This document shows positions 8,463 to 17,071 of a DNA stretch of 64,000 bases, one piece after another (position 1 is the first letter of the stretch; every line of letters starts with the position of its first letter). The position numbers and the translations under genes were made by a program. The notes under the pieces were generated by a model, which saw only the letters and a list, made by a program, of their open reading frames with translations, ran no database searches and was not told the DNA's origin. The stretch comes from Marinicella sp. (GTDB taxonomy: Bacteria > Pseudomonadota > Gammaproteobacteria > Xanthomonadales > Marinicellaceae): positions 33,459-97,458 of the forward strand of contig JANQRW010000087.1 of assembly GCA_028284365.1 (NCBI GenBank). Direction: 5' to 3'.

Positions 8463-8836
8463 CTTTATGCGTCCCCACAAAAGGTAAATAAGAAAGCGTA
8501 CTTTTTGATCTGCGGTATTCCATCATTGCTACGCAAATGCGTAATGATTTCATGACCTGATCTACAAGTACAGTTTACTACCAAGCACCTCGCTTCTGAT
8601 TCGTTCACAGCTATCAAACATAACATCAAGGCTTGTTGATTTACGTCAAATCGCCATAATTAAATGTCTGGCCTAGCCAACTCTGCGGATCAAGCTGCCA
8701 GACAGCTTTTATGATCGAATGTTATATTCATTATCATTCAATCAAAAAACGACATGAATCATGCCCATGCCGAAATATAAAAAGCATATTTTATCTTAAT
8801 CAATCCAAAGACAACAAACGATTTATTTCATCAATC
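8463..8836. other. Non-coding spacer between ald and the 66-bp repeats
   Basis: No supported gene. It contains the dyad at 8522-8548 and is otherwise unremarkable AT-rich sequence, with stop codons in all frames apart from short accidental frames. The ald promoter should lie here. I see no convincing paired -35/-10 boxes. Confidence 0.5.
8522..8548. promoter_or_regulatory. Bulged dyad upstream of ald
   Basis: Two nested inverted arms: ATCATT pairs with AATGAT, and inside it TACGCA pairs with TGCGTA across an AA centre, with an extra GC on the left. Position (60-86 bp upstream of the ald ATG) fits an operator for a dimeric regulator such as an Lrp/AldR-type protein. The regulator assignment is inference; the dyad itself is visible. 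Confidence 0.35.
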
Positions 8837-9072
8837 ATTCAAGCAAGGCTTCTTACCTTTCAGGTAAATCGCCATGCCCTCATTGCCTGCACACGCCACG
8901 GCATTCAAGCAAGGCTTCTTACCTTTCAGGTAAATCGCCATGCCCTCATTGCCTGCACACGCCACGGCATTCAAACAGGGCTTCTTACCTTTCAGGTAAA
9001 CCGCCATGCGCTCATTGCCTGCGCTGTCAGGTTGATCATCAGGTGGCCCTGTGCCTGATGCAAAAGAGGCCA

Positions 9073-9073
<1 letters not shown>
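8831..9073 (-). CDS. Possible repeat peptide encoded by the 66-bp array
   Basis: An open frame from ATG 9073 (MASFASGTGPPDDQ) to a stop at 8831, about 80 residues, made mostly of three copies of a 22-residue unit with one Cys in KPCLN. The frame exists because 66 is a multiple of three and one phase lacks stops; the opposite strand is also open across the repeats. A second locus (49810-49941) keeps the same reading phase with its own ATG. No ribosome site or promoter is evident. It is more likely a mobile or minisatellite element than a gene. Confidence 0.2.
8837..9031 (-). repeat. 66-bp tandem repeat array, locus 1 (three units)
   Basis: Units begin at 8837, 8903 and 8969, an exact 66-bp period. 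Units 1 and 2 are identical over 66 bp; unit 3 is diverged and loses similarity after about 9025. Each unit contains the dyad TTACCT-TTC-AGGTAA. On the reverse strand the units read without stops as 22-residue repeats (AGNEGMAIYLKGKKPCLNAV and variants). The same unit, reverse-complemented, occurs twice at 49828-49940. There are no unrelated spacers between units, so this is not a CRISPR array. Confidence 0.9.
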
Positions 9074-10174
<1,101 letters not shown>

Positions 10175-10197
<23 letters not shown>

Positions 10198-10822
10198 CAA
10201 AAATGATTTTCCAGCTGTTGAAAATGCTGCAAAAGACCCTGACGGTTTGTTATGTTACGGCGGTGATCTGTCTACAGAGCGGTTAATAGCAGCGTATCAA
10301 AACGGTATCTTTCCATGGTACTCACAAGGCGAGCCCATCCTATGGTGGAGCCCATGGCAACGTATGGTGTTGTTCCCCGGTAAACTGCATGTCAGTAAAA
10401 GTCTCAAAAAAGCCATCAAAAAATATCAGCCCAAATTTTATTTCAACCGCAATTTCTCCAACATCATCAATCATTGTGCAAATGTACCACGTGTAGATCA
10501 GGGTACATGGATTCACCCTGAAATGATTGTTGCTTATGAAGCGATGTTTAATGCTGGGTTTGCGTTTTGTATAGAAGCAGAAATCGATGGTCACTTGGTT
10601 GGCGGCATGTATGGAGTCGCTTTAGAGCGCATCTTTTGTGGTGAATCCATGTTCTCTTTACAAGCCAATGGTTCAAAATTTGCCATGTACGGTCTGTGCC
10701 AATACATGCAAGCACATCATATAGAATTGCTTGATTGTCAGTTACACAATCCACACTTAAAATTTATGGGTGCCCAGTTGATCTCAAGAGAACAGTTCCA
10801 ACCCTACTTAACCAGCAAATAA
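10175..10822 (+). CDS. aat: Leucyl/phenylalanyl-tRNA--protein transferase
   Basis: A 215-residue Aat, which adds Leu or Phe to N-terminal Arg or Lys of proteins for ClpS/ClpAP degradation (N-degron pathway). The signature DPDGLLCYGGDLSTERLIAAY, then GIFPWYSQGEPILWWSPWQR, is near-identical to the family. Later motifs include WIHPEMIVAYEAMFNAGFAF, GGMYGVALERIFCGESMFS and LLDCQLHNPHLKFMGA. ATG 10175 is chosen over a GTG at 10136 because the distance from the start to FPAVENAAKDPDGLL then matches E. coli Aat. Neither start has a good ribosome site. It is cotranscribed with trxB. Confidence 0.93.
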
Positions 10823-11437
10823 ATCAACCAATCAGCGTTACTATTTATCCAACCTCAAGTTTATACAAAGACTACAAACCAAAATGTAATCCCCGCTGAA
10901 AAATGAACTTCATGCTTACATTCAAAAATGTGAAGCAGAATTAAAGGATTAGCCATACTTTGTCCGCCCACTCATAAAGGGTGCTGACCCCATTGTTTTC
11001 ATGGTTTGAATTTCAGATTCTGAATATTTTTTGAGGATTTGAGAAGTTATTTTAGATATTTAACGGAATTTTAGGAATTTATTGAATCAACCTTTGAGGT
11101 GACTCTTTGAAAAAATCACCTCAAATCCTTTTGATATCAACGGTGTAGATGGGTGTACACGACAACCACTACAATAAGATTAAGAGTGCAAATCTATAGT
11201 CTAAACTAATTAGTAACTATCAAATCGAGACTAATACAGATTACAAAACTACTACTCTGCTTCTTTGGTCCCACGCAGCAATTTCATTCCAATAAATGGA
11301 ATTACCGTTAGTGTCAATGAATACCCACATGACACTTTAATTATCTACTCAACAAACAACTTAAAATGTTGAAATACTTTTGTGTTATAGTGTTAAAAGT
11401 GTGTGTTATTTTTAACTCTTATCACAAGGATATTTTT
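10823..11437. other. Long non-coding stretch opening the accessory island
   Basis: About 615 bp without a credible gene. It holds a 10-bp inverted repeat (11093-11125) and a short frame ending ELHAYIQKCEAELKD just before 10950, which looks like the tail of a decayed protein. A motif around 10978 reads GGGTGCTGACCCCATTG, a sequence type often seen near transposase-related repeats. Base composition is more AT-rich than the flanks. It is probably a remnant of insertions or deletions. Confidence 0.45.
11093..11125. repeat. 10-bp inverted repeat
   Basis: TTTGAGGTGA (11093-11102) and TCACCTCAAA (11116-11125) form a perfect 10-bp stem around a 13-nt loop, followed by TCCTTTT on the forward strand. 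It is 270 bp beyond the aat stop, so a role as aat terminator is doubtful. It may be a relic of a mobile element end or a small RNA terminator. Confidence 0.5.
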
Positions 11438-12199
11438 ATGAAAAAAGTAACATTTTTGATATTTACATTTTACTGTTTTACAGCTTATTCAGCATGTGAA
11501 AATCAACTACACGGTATTAGGGGACCCGCTGACAAACCTAAAATCTCTATTCAATCAAACTCTAGGTTGGGTTCTAATTTTTCTTATTTTAGAAACTATA
11601 GTCTTAACAACTGCGATGAAGAAGAATTGGGAAATATAGTAGTTTCAGGAGTATCACCTGGCCCAGGTTGGTTTCCTTTTTTTAACCCTGTCGGCAGCTG
11701 GATTTATCTAGGTGGCCGTGATGGCGCCGGTGGCGGTTCATCTATGTCTCCAGAAAAAGAAGCTTATTGTGAATTAAAAGACCAAGCCACTGCTCTCATT
11801 AGTGCTCTACCCGTAACGGGAACCGCAGCCAATGGATATAGTATAGGACAAGCAACATCAACTTGGGCTAGAGCGGTAATAAACGCTGGTTTAAGAGATA
11901 TTCAAATATGAGTCGCAACAGGTATGCCTGCTACAGGATCCTACACAGATGGCACTGTAAATTGGAGGGAGGCTGACATTAATTGGAATATTTATAACAC
12001 CTGGCAAAACATTCCAGCAGATACTAATCCAAACACACCACCAGGTCCTGTGTGGAACCCAAGTAACTCTTTTCCTACTCAGCATAATGGTGGTTCAAAG
12101 CATATTTTTGCCAAATGGCTGTTAGCGAAAGGTCAAGGAACTGGTAATGTTAACGATATGATAGGAACAGATCCACAACCCACCGTACCTTGCCCATAA
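11438..12199 (+). pseudogene. Secreted protein of unknown function, interrupted by an in-frame TGA
   Basis: ATG 11438 follows AAGGA and encodes a signal peptide (MKKVTFLIFTFYCFTAYS, cleavage before ACENQ). The frame stops at TGA 11909-11911 after 157 residues. Four codons later the same frame continues with 91 more codons to TAA at 12199 without any other stop. The two halves look like one protein: the break falls in a helical-looking stretch (WARAVINAGLRDIQI), and the second half has no ribosome site at its ATG (11924). The first half has a Gly-rich segment (GGRDGAGGGSS). Cys occur at both ends (ACENQ, NNCDEE, AYCELK, VPCP). It may be a nonsense pseudogene, a truncated but functional secreted protein, a sequencing error, or read-through. 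No family is recognised. Confidence 0.6.
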
Positions 12200-12204
12200 G
12201 AAAC

Positions 12205-13137
12205 ATGCACATTATCCAGAAGAAAACTATATTCGTAATTTTGTTGGTGGCTTTATTAGCAATATGGACCTCATTTGAACTGAATCTTTTCAGTTCAAAT
12301 GAACCTATAAAAGTGGTCACAGAACATCCTAGCGAGAATAAAGAACAGGCGTTAAATTTATCTGAAGATAAGCCCAAAATTGAAAGTTTAAAACTGTCTA
12401 TAGAGCCAATTAGTGTAGAAATAGAAACTTTGAATGATTATATTGAAGAAAATATTAGCCCAATAGGCACTAGCCTTAAGCCTGGCCTCTTTTCCACTGT
12501 TTTCGAAGATATTAACAATGGGTTTCTGGATGTTGATTTGGCAGCTGAACAACTAAAAGAAATTATGCTTGACCCTCAAAAACACCAGCTCGAAATGAGA
12601 GAATTGTTTGGTTATTGTGACGCTTTAAAAAAACGCGTTACGGGTATTACAGATGACTCTACTCAAAGTACATTGTTCGGAGAAGATATTTTACTTGCTT
12701 TGCAAAAGTCAGAATATTGCAGTTACGTAGGAACTGTGGCAGACCCTTTCTACATAATTTTAAACTTGGCAAGAAAGGGTGATAAGATTGCTCAACTTTA
12801 TCTTATTGATGATTTATATTTTGCTATCCAAAGGGGGCTAATTAACCCCAATATTAATCCTTTGGAATATTATGATTTAAGAACTGAAATAATCGATTAT
12901 TTAGTTACATTGTCATCATCCGGCGTTGTGCAAGCATCAATAAACCTGCAAAAACTATATAGCACATCTAATTTTCTAGTCCCTGTTGATAAGGTATTAG
13001 CTTATTTCTATGCTGTCTTAGTTGAAAAACAAAGTAACGGCCAAATGATTTATGACTATCCCAGTAATCAATTATATGAACGTTTAACTGAATCTCAAAA
13101 ACAGCGTGCTGATAGAATTACAAAAAGATTTAGATAG
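12205..13137 (+). CDS. Membrane-anchored Sel1-like helical-repeat protein
   Basis: A 310-residue protein. ATG 12205 is preferred to a TTG at 12190; the ribosome site (AAGAAAC) is weak. Residues 7-24 (KTIFVILLVALLAIWTSF) form one membrane anchor or uncleaved signal. A charged linker follows, then an alpha-helical domain with units such as LARKGDKIAQLYLIDDLYFA and LSSSGVVQASINLQKLY that resemble degenerate Sel1/TPR repeats. It starts 5 bp after the split secreted gene, so the two are probably cotranscribed. It shares its plan (short N-anchor, acidic linker, Sel1-like helices) with the convergent gene at 13198-14142. Function is unknown. The base composition is AT-rich compared with the flanking housekeeping genes. 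Confidence 0.7.
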   Translation: MHIIQKKTIFVILLVALLAIWTSFELNLFSSNEPIKVVTEHPSENKEQALNLSEDKPKIESLKLSIEPISVEIETLNDYIEENISPIGTSLKPGLFSTVFEDINNGFLDVDLAAEQLKEIMLDPQKHQLEMRELFGYCDALKKRVTGITDDSTQSTLFGEDILLALQKSEYCSYVGTVADPFYIILNLARKGDKIAQLYLIDDLYFAIQRGLINPNINPLEYYDLRTEIIDYLVTLSSSGVVQASINLQKLYSTSNFLVPVDKVLAYFYAVLVEKQSNGQMIYDYPSNQLYERLTESQKQRADRITKRFR

Positions 13138-13197
13138 GGTTTTACCCCCATTTTAATATAGACTTTAACGATTCGTTTTTCACCATAATTTGCTTTC

Positions 13198-14142
13198 CTA
13201 AAATCTTTCTAAATGTAATTCTACAAGCTTTTTAGCTTTATTTTTGGCTATCTCTTTTTTTCGGTCCTCAATTATGCTTTCAAGCCGATTAATTTGTTCG
13301 TATATGAATGGAAGCTCATATATATCTGCAGCTGCATGGTAATACATGTAAGCATCAACGACATTTGGAGTTTCCCAATTTTCACTAGACATAGCATCAG
13401 CAATTAAAACCCATGCCCTAGATTCTCCATACTCAGCAGCTTCCTCAAGATATTTTCTCTTTAAAAAATTCCATTCTTTTTCTAATTGCACATAATTTAA
13501 ATACTCAAGGTTGTTGGGGTTTTTATGGTATTCAGCTTTATGTTTAACATATGAAGGGTGAGATATTTTCCAAAGGCCTACTTTAGCCTCCACATATCCT
13601 CGCTCAGCAGCTACATTAAGATAATGGAATATTTTTTCATAATCATCCTTTTCGAATCCGTCACATTTAGATTCCTTATTAGTCAGGTTAGTAGACAAAT
13701 CATCAAAGTTATCAATTTTGACTCCGGGATATATTAATGTTTGATTAAAAAAATTACGCCCTGTTGGATCATCCAGTAGAAGATTGCCAATATTATTAAT
13801 AAAATTTTGTAACTCTTCATCTGTTAGCTGCGCCAAGGAACATACAGAATTCAGTGACACCAACTCAAATGCAGCGCTTCCATCTTTTTCTTCTTCCACC
13901 ATTCTAACGAGCCTGTTTTTTAAATTTAAATCACCACTTTTTGTTGTTAAATCTGTTGGTTTGTAAGATATATTATTTGGCTTATTAGATAGTACAAATG
14001 GATCACTTGCTTTAGATTCAACCGCAGACTCGTCATTATTAACATCTGCAAAGTTAGACAGGGAAGTATTAAAAATATTAATCACAAAATACACCAAAAA
14101 ACAAAGTAACAACAAATAAAGTATTATTTTTTTCACAATCAA
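13198..14142 (-). CDS. Membrane-anchored Sel1-repeat protein
   Basis: A 314-residue protein starting at TTG 14142, with AAGG 8 nt upstream; a GTG two codons in is the alternative. One membrane segment (IILYLLLLCFLVYFVINIF) is followed by a polar linker. The domain that follows has Sel1-like units YLNVAAERGYVEAKVGLWKI, YLEEAAEYGESRAWVLIADA and VDAYMYYHAAADIYELPFIY, and a charged C-terminal helix. Sel1 repeats mediate protein-protein contacts, often in the periplasm. It converges on the related gene at 12205-13137 with 60 bp between, where I see no clear terminator. It is probably part of the same accessory module. A partner or immunity role is speculation. Confidence 0.7.
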   Translation of the reverse strand: MIVKKIILYLLLLCFLVYFVINIFNTSLSNFADVNNDESAVESKASDPFVLSNKPNNISYKPTDLTTKSGDLNLKNRLVRMVEEEKDGSAAFELVSLNSVCSLAQLTDEELQNFINNIGNLLLDDPTGRNFFNQTLIYPGVKIDNFDDLSTNLTNKESKCDGFEKDDYEKIFHYLNVAAERGYVEAKVGLWKISHPSYVKHKAEYHKNPNNLEYLNYVQLEKEWNFLKRKYLEEAAEYGESRAWVLIADAMSSENWETPNVVDAYMYYHAAADIYELPFIYEQINRLESIIEDRKKEIAKNKAKKLVELHLERF

Positions 14143-14209
14143 TATTTCAACCTTATAAAATACATTAAAACAATAATCTCCCCATTTTTACTGAGTTCAA
14201 AACCAGAAT

Positions 14210-14399
14210 TCATACGGCCATTAAGGGAGGTCGTCCACCGTTTGCTTTGTGCGGTCTTTCATGATTATAAAACAGCCACTTTGTTGCATAGTTTTGTACT
14301 TGTTCTAATGAATCAAACAGGTGTTACTGACCCAATTGAACCTGATTGTTCGATTATACCTTTCAATATAGGCATTCTGTTGTAGTTTACCTGGTTGAA
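14210..14399 (-). pseudogene. IS3-family transposase C-terminal remnant, frameshifted
   Basis: Reverse-strand reading gives QPGKLQQNAYIERYNRTIRF then, after a frame shift near 14312, LFDSLEQVQNYATKWLFYNH and ERPHKANGGRPPLMAV followed by a stop at 14210. This is the conserved C-terminus of an IS3-type OrfB (DDE integrase core, with the NAYIERYNR segment carrying the last catalytic Glu). The rest of the element and its inverted repeats are not visible. It is a decayed insertion, unrelated in sequence to the remnant at 14461-14722. Confidence 0.8.
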
Positions 14400-14460
14400 T
14401 ATATTAAATCCTGATCTTTTGTTTTTTTGCCCAGCTAATTGACATTTCCCCGATAATTAG

Positions 14461-14722
14461 AACCATGGGGAAGTCCACTTTAATGATGGCTGTTTGGCAG
14501 AGAAAGCCAACCACAACAGTTATCATTCAGATCAAGGATCACAGTATGGTAGTGATGAATGGCTGCGATTCTGTGGTTTACATAATCTTAAGCCCAGTAT
14601 GAGCCGTAAAGGCAATTGTTGGGATAATGCTGTGGGTGAGTCATTCTTTAGCAGCTTTACAAAAGAAAGAATTAAAAAAAGGATATACAAAACAAGGCAA
14701 TTAGCTATATTTGACGAAACTT
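14461..14722 (+). pseudogene. IS3-family transposase fragment (integrase core)
   Basis: The forward-strand frame contains YHSDQGSQYGSDEWLRFC, LKPSMSRKGNCWDNAVGES and FFSSFTKERIKKRIYKTRQL, the second Asp and catalytic Glu region of an IS3-group OrfB. Upstream sequence lacks the N-terminal half. Downstream the match breaks at RQLAIFDETCYC, where the expected IFDYIEMFYNR is deleted. It therefore cannot encode an active transposase. Its end abuts the 3' end of the convergent cyclophilin gene. A short inverted repeat (TTCCCC near 14446 and GGGGAA near 14466) lies at its left edge. Confidence 0.85.
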
Positions 14723-14723
14723 G

Positions 14724-15647
14724 TTACTGTTGGAGCCTCACTGGGATTGGTACACCACAAGCATCCATATAATCAGCTTGGTACACAAACCATTCACCAG
14801 TGCGGTTTTTTCTCGCCTTTAATAAAGCTTTGAATGATTCTGTGTTTGAATCCATAACCTCAATAGCAGTGCGTTGAGCAACAGGTATATCTGCTGCGAT
14901 CTGGATTGATTCAATGACATTTTGACCAGCTAAATCAACGGGGCCCTCAAGGTTTTGTCCACGCTTCAGTGCCTGTATATGCGCCATACCATCAATCACC
15001 CGCCCAAAAACGGTCACATTACGATCCAAGTAACGTTGGGCAGGACCATTAACCACATACAAAGCGGTCCCTCCAGAATCAAGTTCATTGGCACGCCCCA
15101 TTCCTAAAGCACCATAACAATGTAACATCCAACTTTCACCAGTTTCCAGATCTTTACCTACCGCAAAACTTTTGTAAAAACCGGTTTCATCGGCATAACC
15201 ATCATCATTGTCAAAACCCACATAATCCTCATCTAAGTCCATCATTGATGTTAATTCGCTGGGCACACCATAACTGCCATATTCTAATGGTGGCATACTT
15301 GCTTCAGACTCATACAAAGGGCCTCCTTGGGCAACAAAACCATCAATCACACGGTAAAAGTTAGTACCATCAAAAATGCCTTGACGAACCAAAGCAATGG
15401 TGTTTTTAACATGTTGAGGAGCCAGGTCGGGTAACATTTCAATGATAATTTCTCCACCACTTGCAAGTTTTAAATACAAGGTGTTTTCAGCTTCTAAGTG
15501 ACGCCATTCACTGTTTTTTGAGTTGGCTACAACTGCAGAAGGAGTTAAAGTAACAGCTGATGTTGATGCTGTTTTTGTTGTTTGAATGTTATTTTGACAA
15601 GCTGCCAGAAACGTTAAACTGGATATCAGTGCTACTGTTTTTATCAT
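14724..15647 (-). CDS. Cyclophilin-type peptidyl-prolyl isomerase, lipoprotein
   Basis: A 307-residue protein with a lipoprotein signal (MIKTVALISSLTFLAAC, lipobox LAAC, lipidated C17), so anchored to a membrane facing the periplasm. The cyclophilin domain (about residues 50-250) has HVKNTIALVRQGIFDGTNFY, RVIDGFVAQGG (the catalytic Arg region), GALGMGRANELDSGGTALYV and a DRNVTVFGRVIDGMAHIQAL end. It catalyses cis-trans prolyl isomerisation during envelope protein folding. An insertion in the middle (about residues 115-160) makes it longer than the minimal 165-residue domain. Its C-terminal codons lie against the IS3 remnant, so the natural tail may have been altered. Confidence 0.9.
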   Translation of the reverse strand: MIKTVALISSLTFLAACQNNIQTTKTASTSAVTLTPSAVVANSKNSEWRHLEAENTLYLKLASGGEIIIEMLPDLAPQHVKNTIALVRQGIFDGTNFYRVIDGFVAQGGPLYESEASMPPLEYGSYGVPSELTSMMDLDEDYVGFDNDDGYADETGFYKSFAVGKDLETGESWMLHCYGALGMGRANELDSGGTALYVVNGPAQRYLDRNVTVFGRVIDGMAHIQALKRGQNLEGPVDLAGQNVIESIQIAADIPVAQRTAIEVMDSNTESFKALLKARKNRTGEWFVYQADYMDACGVPIPVRLQQ

Positions 15648-15695
15648 TTACTGCATTCCTCTCAAGAGAAACATCAATATAAACAATAACACCAA

Positions 15696-16202
15696 CTATT
15701 CATAGCGAAAGCTTAAAACTTTTTGACCTTTGATGGTCAGGTAACTGAATAACCTGGGTTTGTATTTAAGGTATTTGGCATGTTTACGGTGTACCCTTCT
15801 GAACAGGATTTCATCATTATTATCCAGAGTTGCATACAGTTTATATTTGTAACCAATCGCTTCGTTGATAACCCTGGTTTCTTCAATTAAGTGCTCTCCA
15901 AAGTTGGCCTTGAACAGACGGGCACATGACTTAAATTGAGCATCATGTCCATGATGAACTCCCACACAAAGATGAGCCAATTCATGTCGAAGGGTGGCTT
16001 CTAGTAAGTGAATGGTATTACTACCAATAAATGCCTGGTTGATGAACACCACACCATGAACATCTGCCATACCATACTTGGTTTTGTGACTGGTTAATTG
16101 AACAGATTGTGGTGTTATTTGCCATTTTTTAGCCGGCACTAACTCATACATTTCTTGTAGTAAGTATTGGTACCTTTGTTGTATGTATGGCCAATTAATC
16201 AT
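15696..16202 (-). CDS. SprT-like zinc metallopeptidase domain protein
   Basis: A 168-residue protein with the zinc motif LRHELAHLCVGVHHGHDAQF (HExxH; the third ligand is likely one of the following His). The C-terminal half has basic residues (RVHRKHAKYLKYKPRLF) in the place of the usual SprT zinc ribbon, but the ribbon Cys pairs are absent. SprT/Spartan relatives are linked to DNA-protein crosslink repair; whether this short form is a protease is not known. It is transcribed on the reverse strand, downstream of the peroxiredoxin gene and its terminator. Confidence 0.8.
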   Translation of the reverse strand: MINWPYIQQRYQYLLQEMYELVPAKKWQITPQSVQLTSHKTKYGMADVHGVVFINQAFIGSNTIHLLEATLRHELAHLCVGVHHGHDAQFKSCARLFKANFGEHLIEETRVINEAIGYKYKLYATLDNNDEILFRRVHRKHAKYLKYKPRLFSYLTIKGQKVLSFRYE

Positions 16203-16255
16203 GAAAAAATGATTTTTGAAATATGTAAAAAGTTCTGGTTCTCATTAAAAAAAGC

Positions 16256-16289
16256 AAACGGCCTGAAAGTATAAACAATCAGGCCGTTT
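16256..16289 (-). terminator. Bidirectional rho-independent terminator after peroxiredoxin
   Basis: AAACGGCCTGA (16256-16266) pairs perfectly with TCAGGCCGTTT (16279-16289), an 11-bp stem with a 12-nt loop. On the reverse strand it is followed by a T-rich tract (GCTTTTTTT) and lies 52 bp after the peroxiredoxin stop. Confidence 0.9.
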
Positions 16290-16341
16290 TATTTGCTGTC
16301 ATCGGTCATAAATCACAGCAGTTGTAGGTAAGCGTTGTGAC

Positions 16342-16947
16342 TTACAATTTATCTGATTCGGTAGATAAATATTCTGCCACACCATCAGGTGAAGCATTCA
16401 TACCTTTATCACCTTCTTGCCACCCAGCTGGACAAACTTCACCATGTTCTTCATGGAACAACAAAGCATCAACCATGCGTAACATTTCATCAACATTCCT
16501 GCCCAATGGTAAATCGTTAACCACTTGGTGGCGAACCACATTATTTTGGTCAATCAAAAATGAAGCACGAAATGCAACTGCACCATCTGGTGTTTCTACA
16601 TCATATTTCTTACACGCTTTATGAGTCACATCAGCGAACATGGTGTATTTAACAGGGCCAATACCACCTTGGTTAATTGGCGTGTTTCTCCATGCGTTGT
16701 GAGTGAATTGTGAGTCAATTGAAACAGCAATAACTTCAACACCACGTTTCTTAAACTCGTCCATGCGCTTATCAAAGGCAATCAATTCTGATGGACAAAC
16801 AAAAGTGAAATCCAAAGGATAGAAAAATACCACTTTAATTTTGCCATCGGTGGCTTTTTTGAAGTTATAGTCATCAACAATTTCGCCATTGCCTAAAACT
16901 GCTGCACCTTTAAGATTAGGTGCTTTTCTTCCTACCAGTACGCCCAT
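16342..16947 (-). CDS. Typical 2-Cys peroxiredoxin (AhpC/Prx1 type)
   Basis: A 201-residue thiol peroxidase that reduces hydrogen peroxide and organic peroxides. The peroxidatic Cys is C51 in FYPLDFTFVCPSE, the resolving Cys is C172 in HGEVCPAGW, and the Arg of the active site is in FRASFLIDQ. The C-terminal tail (GVAEYLSTESDKL) matches Prx1-type rather than E. coli AhpC. A good ribosome site (CGGAG) precedes ATG 16947. It is monocistronic with its own terminator. TrxB, encoded at 9167, could supply reducing power through thioredoxin. Confidence 0.95.
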   Translation of the reverse strand: MGVLVGRKAPNLKGAAVLGNGEIVDDYNFKKATDGKIKVVFFYPLDFTFVCPSELIAFDKRMDEFKKRGVEVIAVSIDSQFTHNAWRNTPINQGGIGPVKYTMFADVTHKACKKYDVETPDGAVAFRASFLIDQNNVVRHQVVNDLPLGRNVDEMLRMVDALLFHEEHGEVCPAGWQEGDKGMNASPDGVAEYLSTESDKL

Positions 16948-17071
16948 AAAAATCTCCGAATATAGATCAATTAAAACCTGCTATTTTAAACTTTCTGCGT
17001 TAATTCTACGTTAGGAAAATCAAATTGATGCCATCGATTTTTTCTATCAAAAGAACACCATTAATTAAGCT

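Noticed and set aside
8837..9031. CRISPR array
   Set aside because: Units are contiguous 66-bp direct repeats with no unique spacers, and no cas genes are present.
8711..9058. Forward-strand frame through the 66-bp repeats (115 codons)
   Set aside because: It is open only because the repeat length is a multiple of three; it has no ribosome site and no family resemblance.
11909..11911. Selenocysteine codon
   Set aside because: I see no clear SECIS-type hairpin directly after the TGA, and the protein has no selenoprotein family resemblance.
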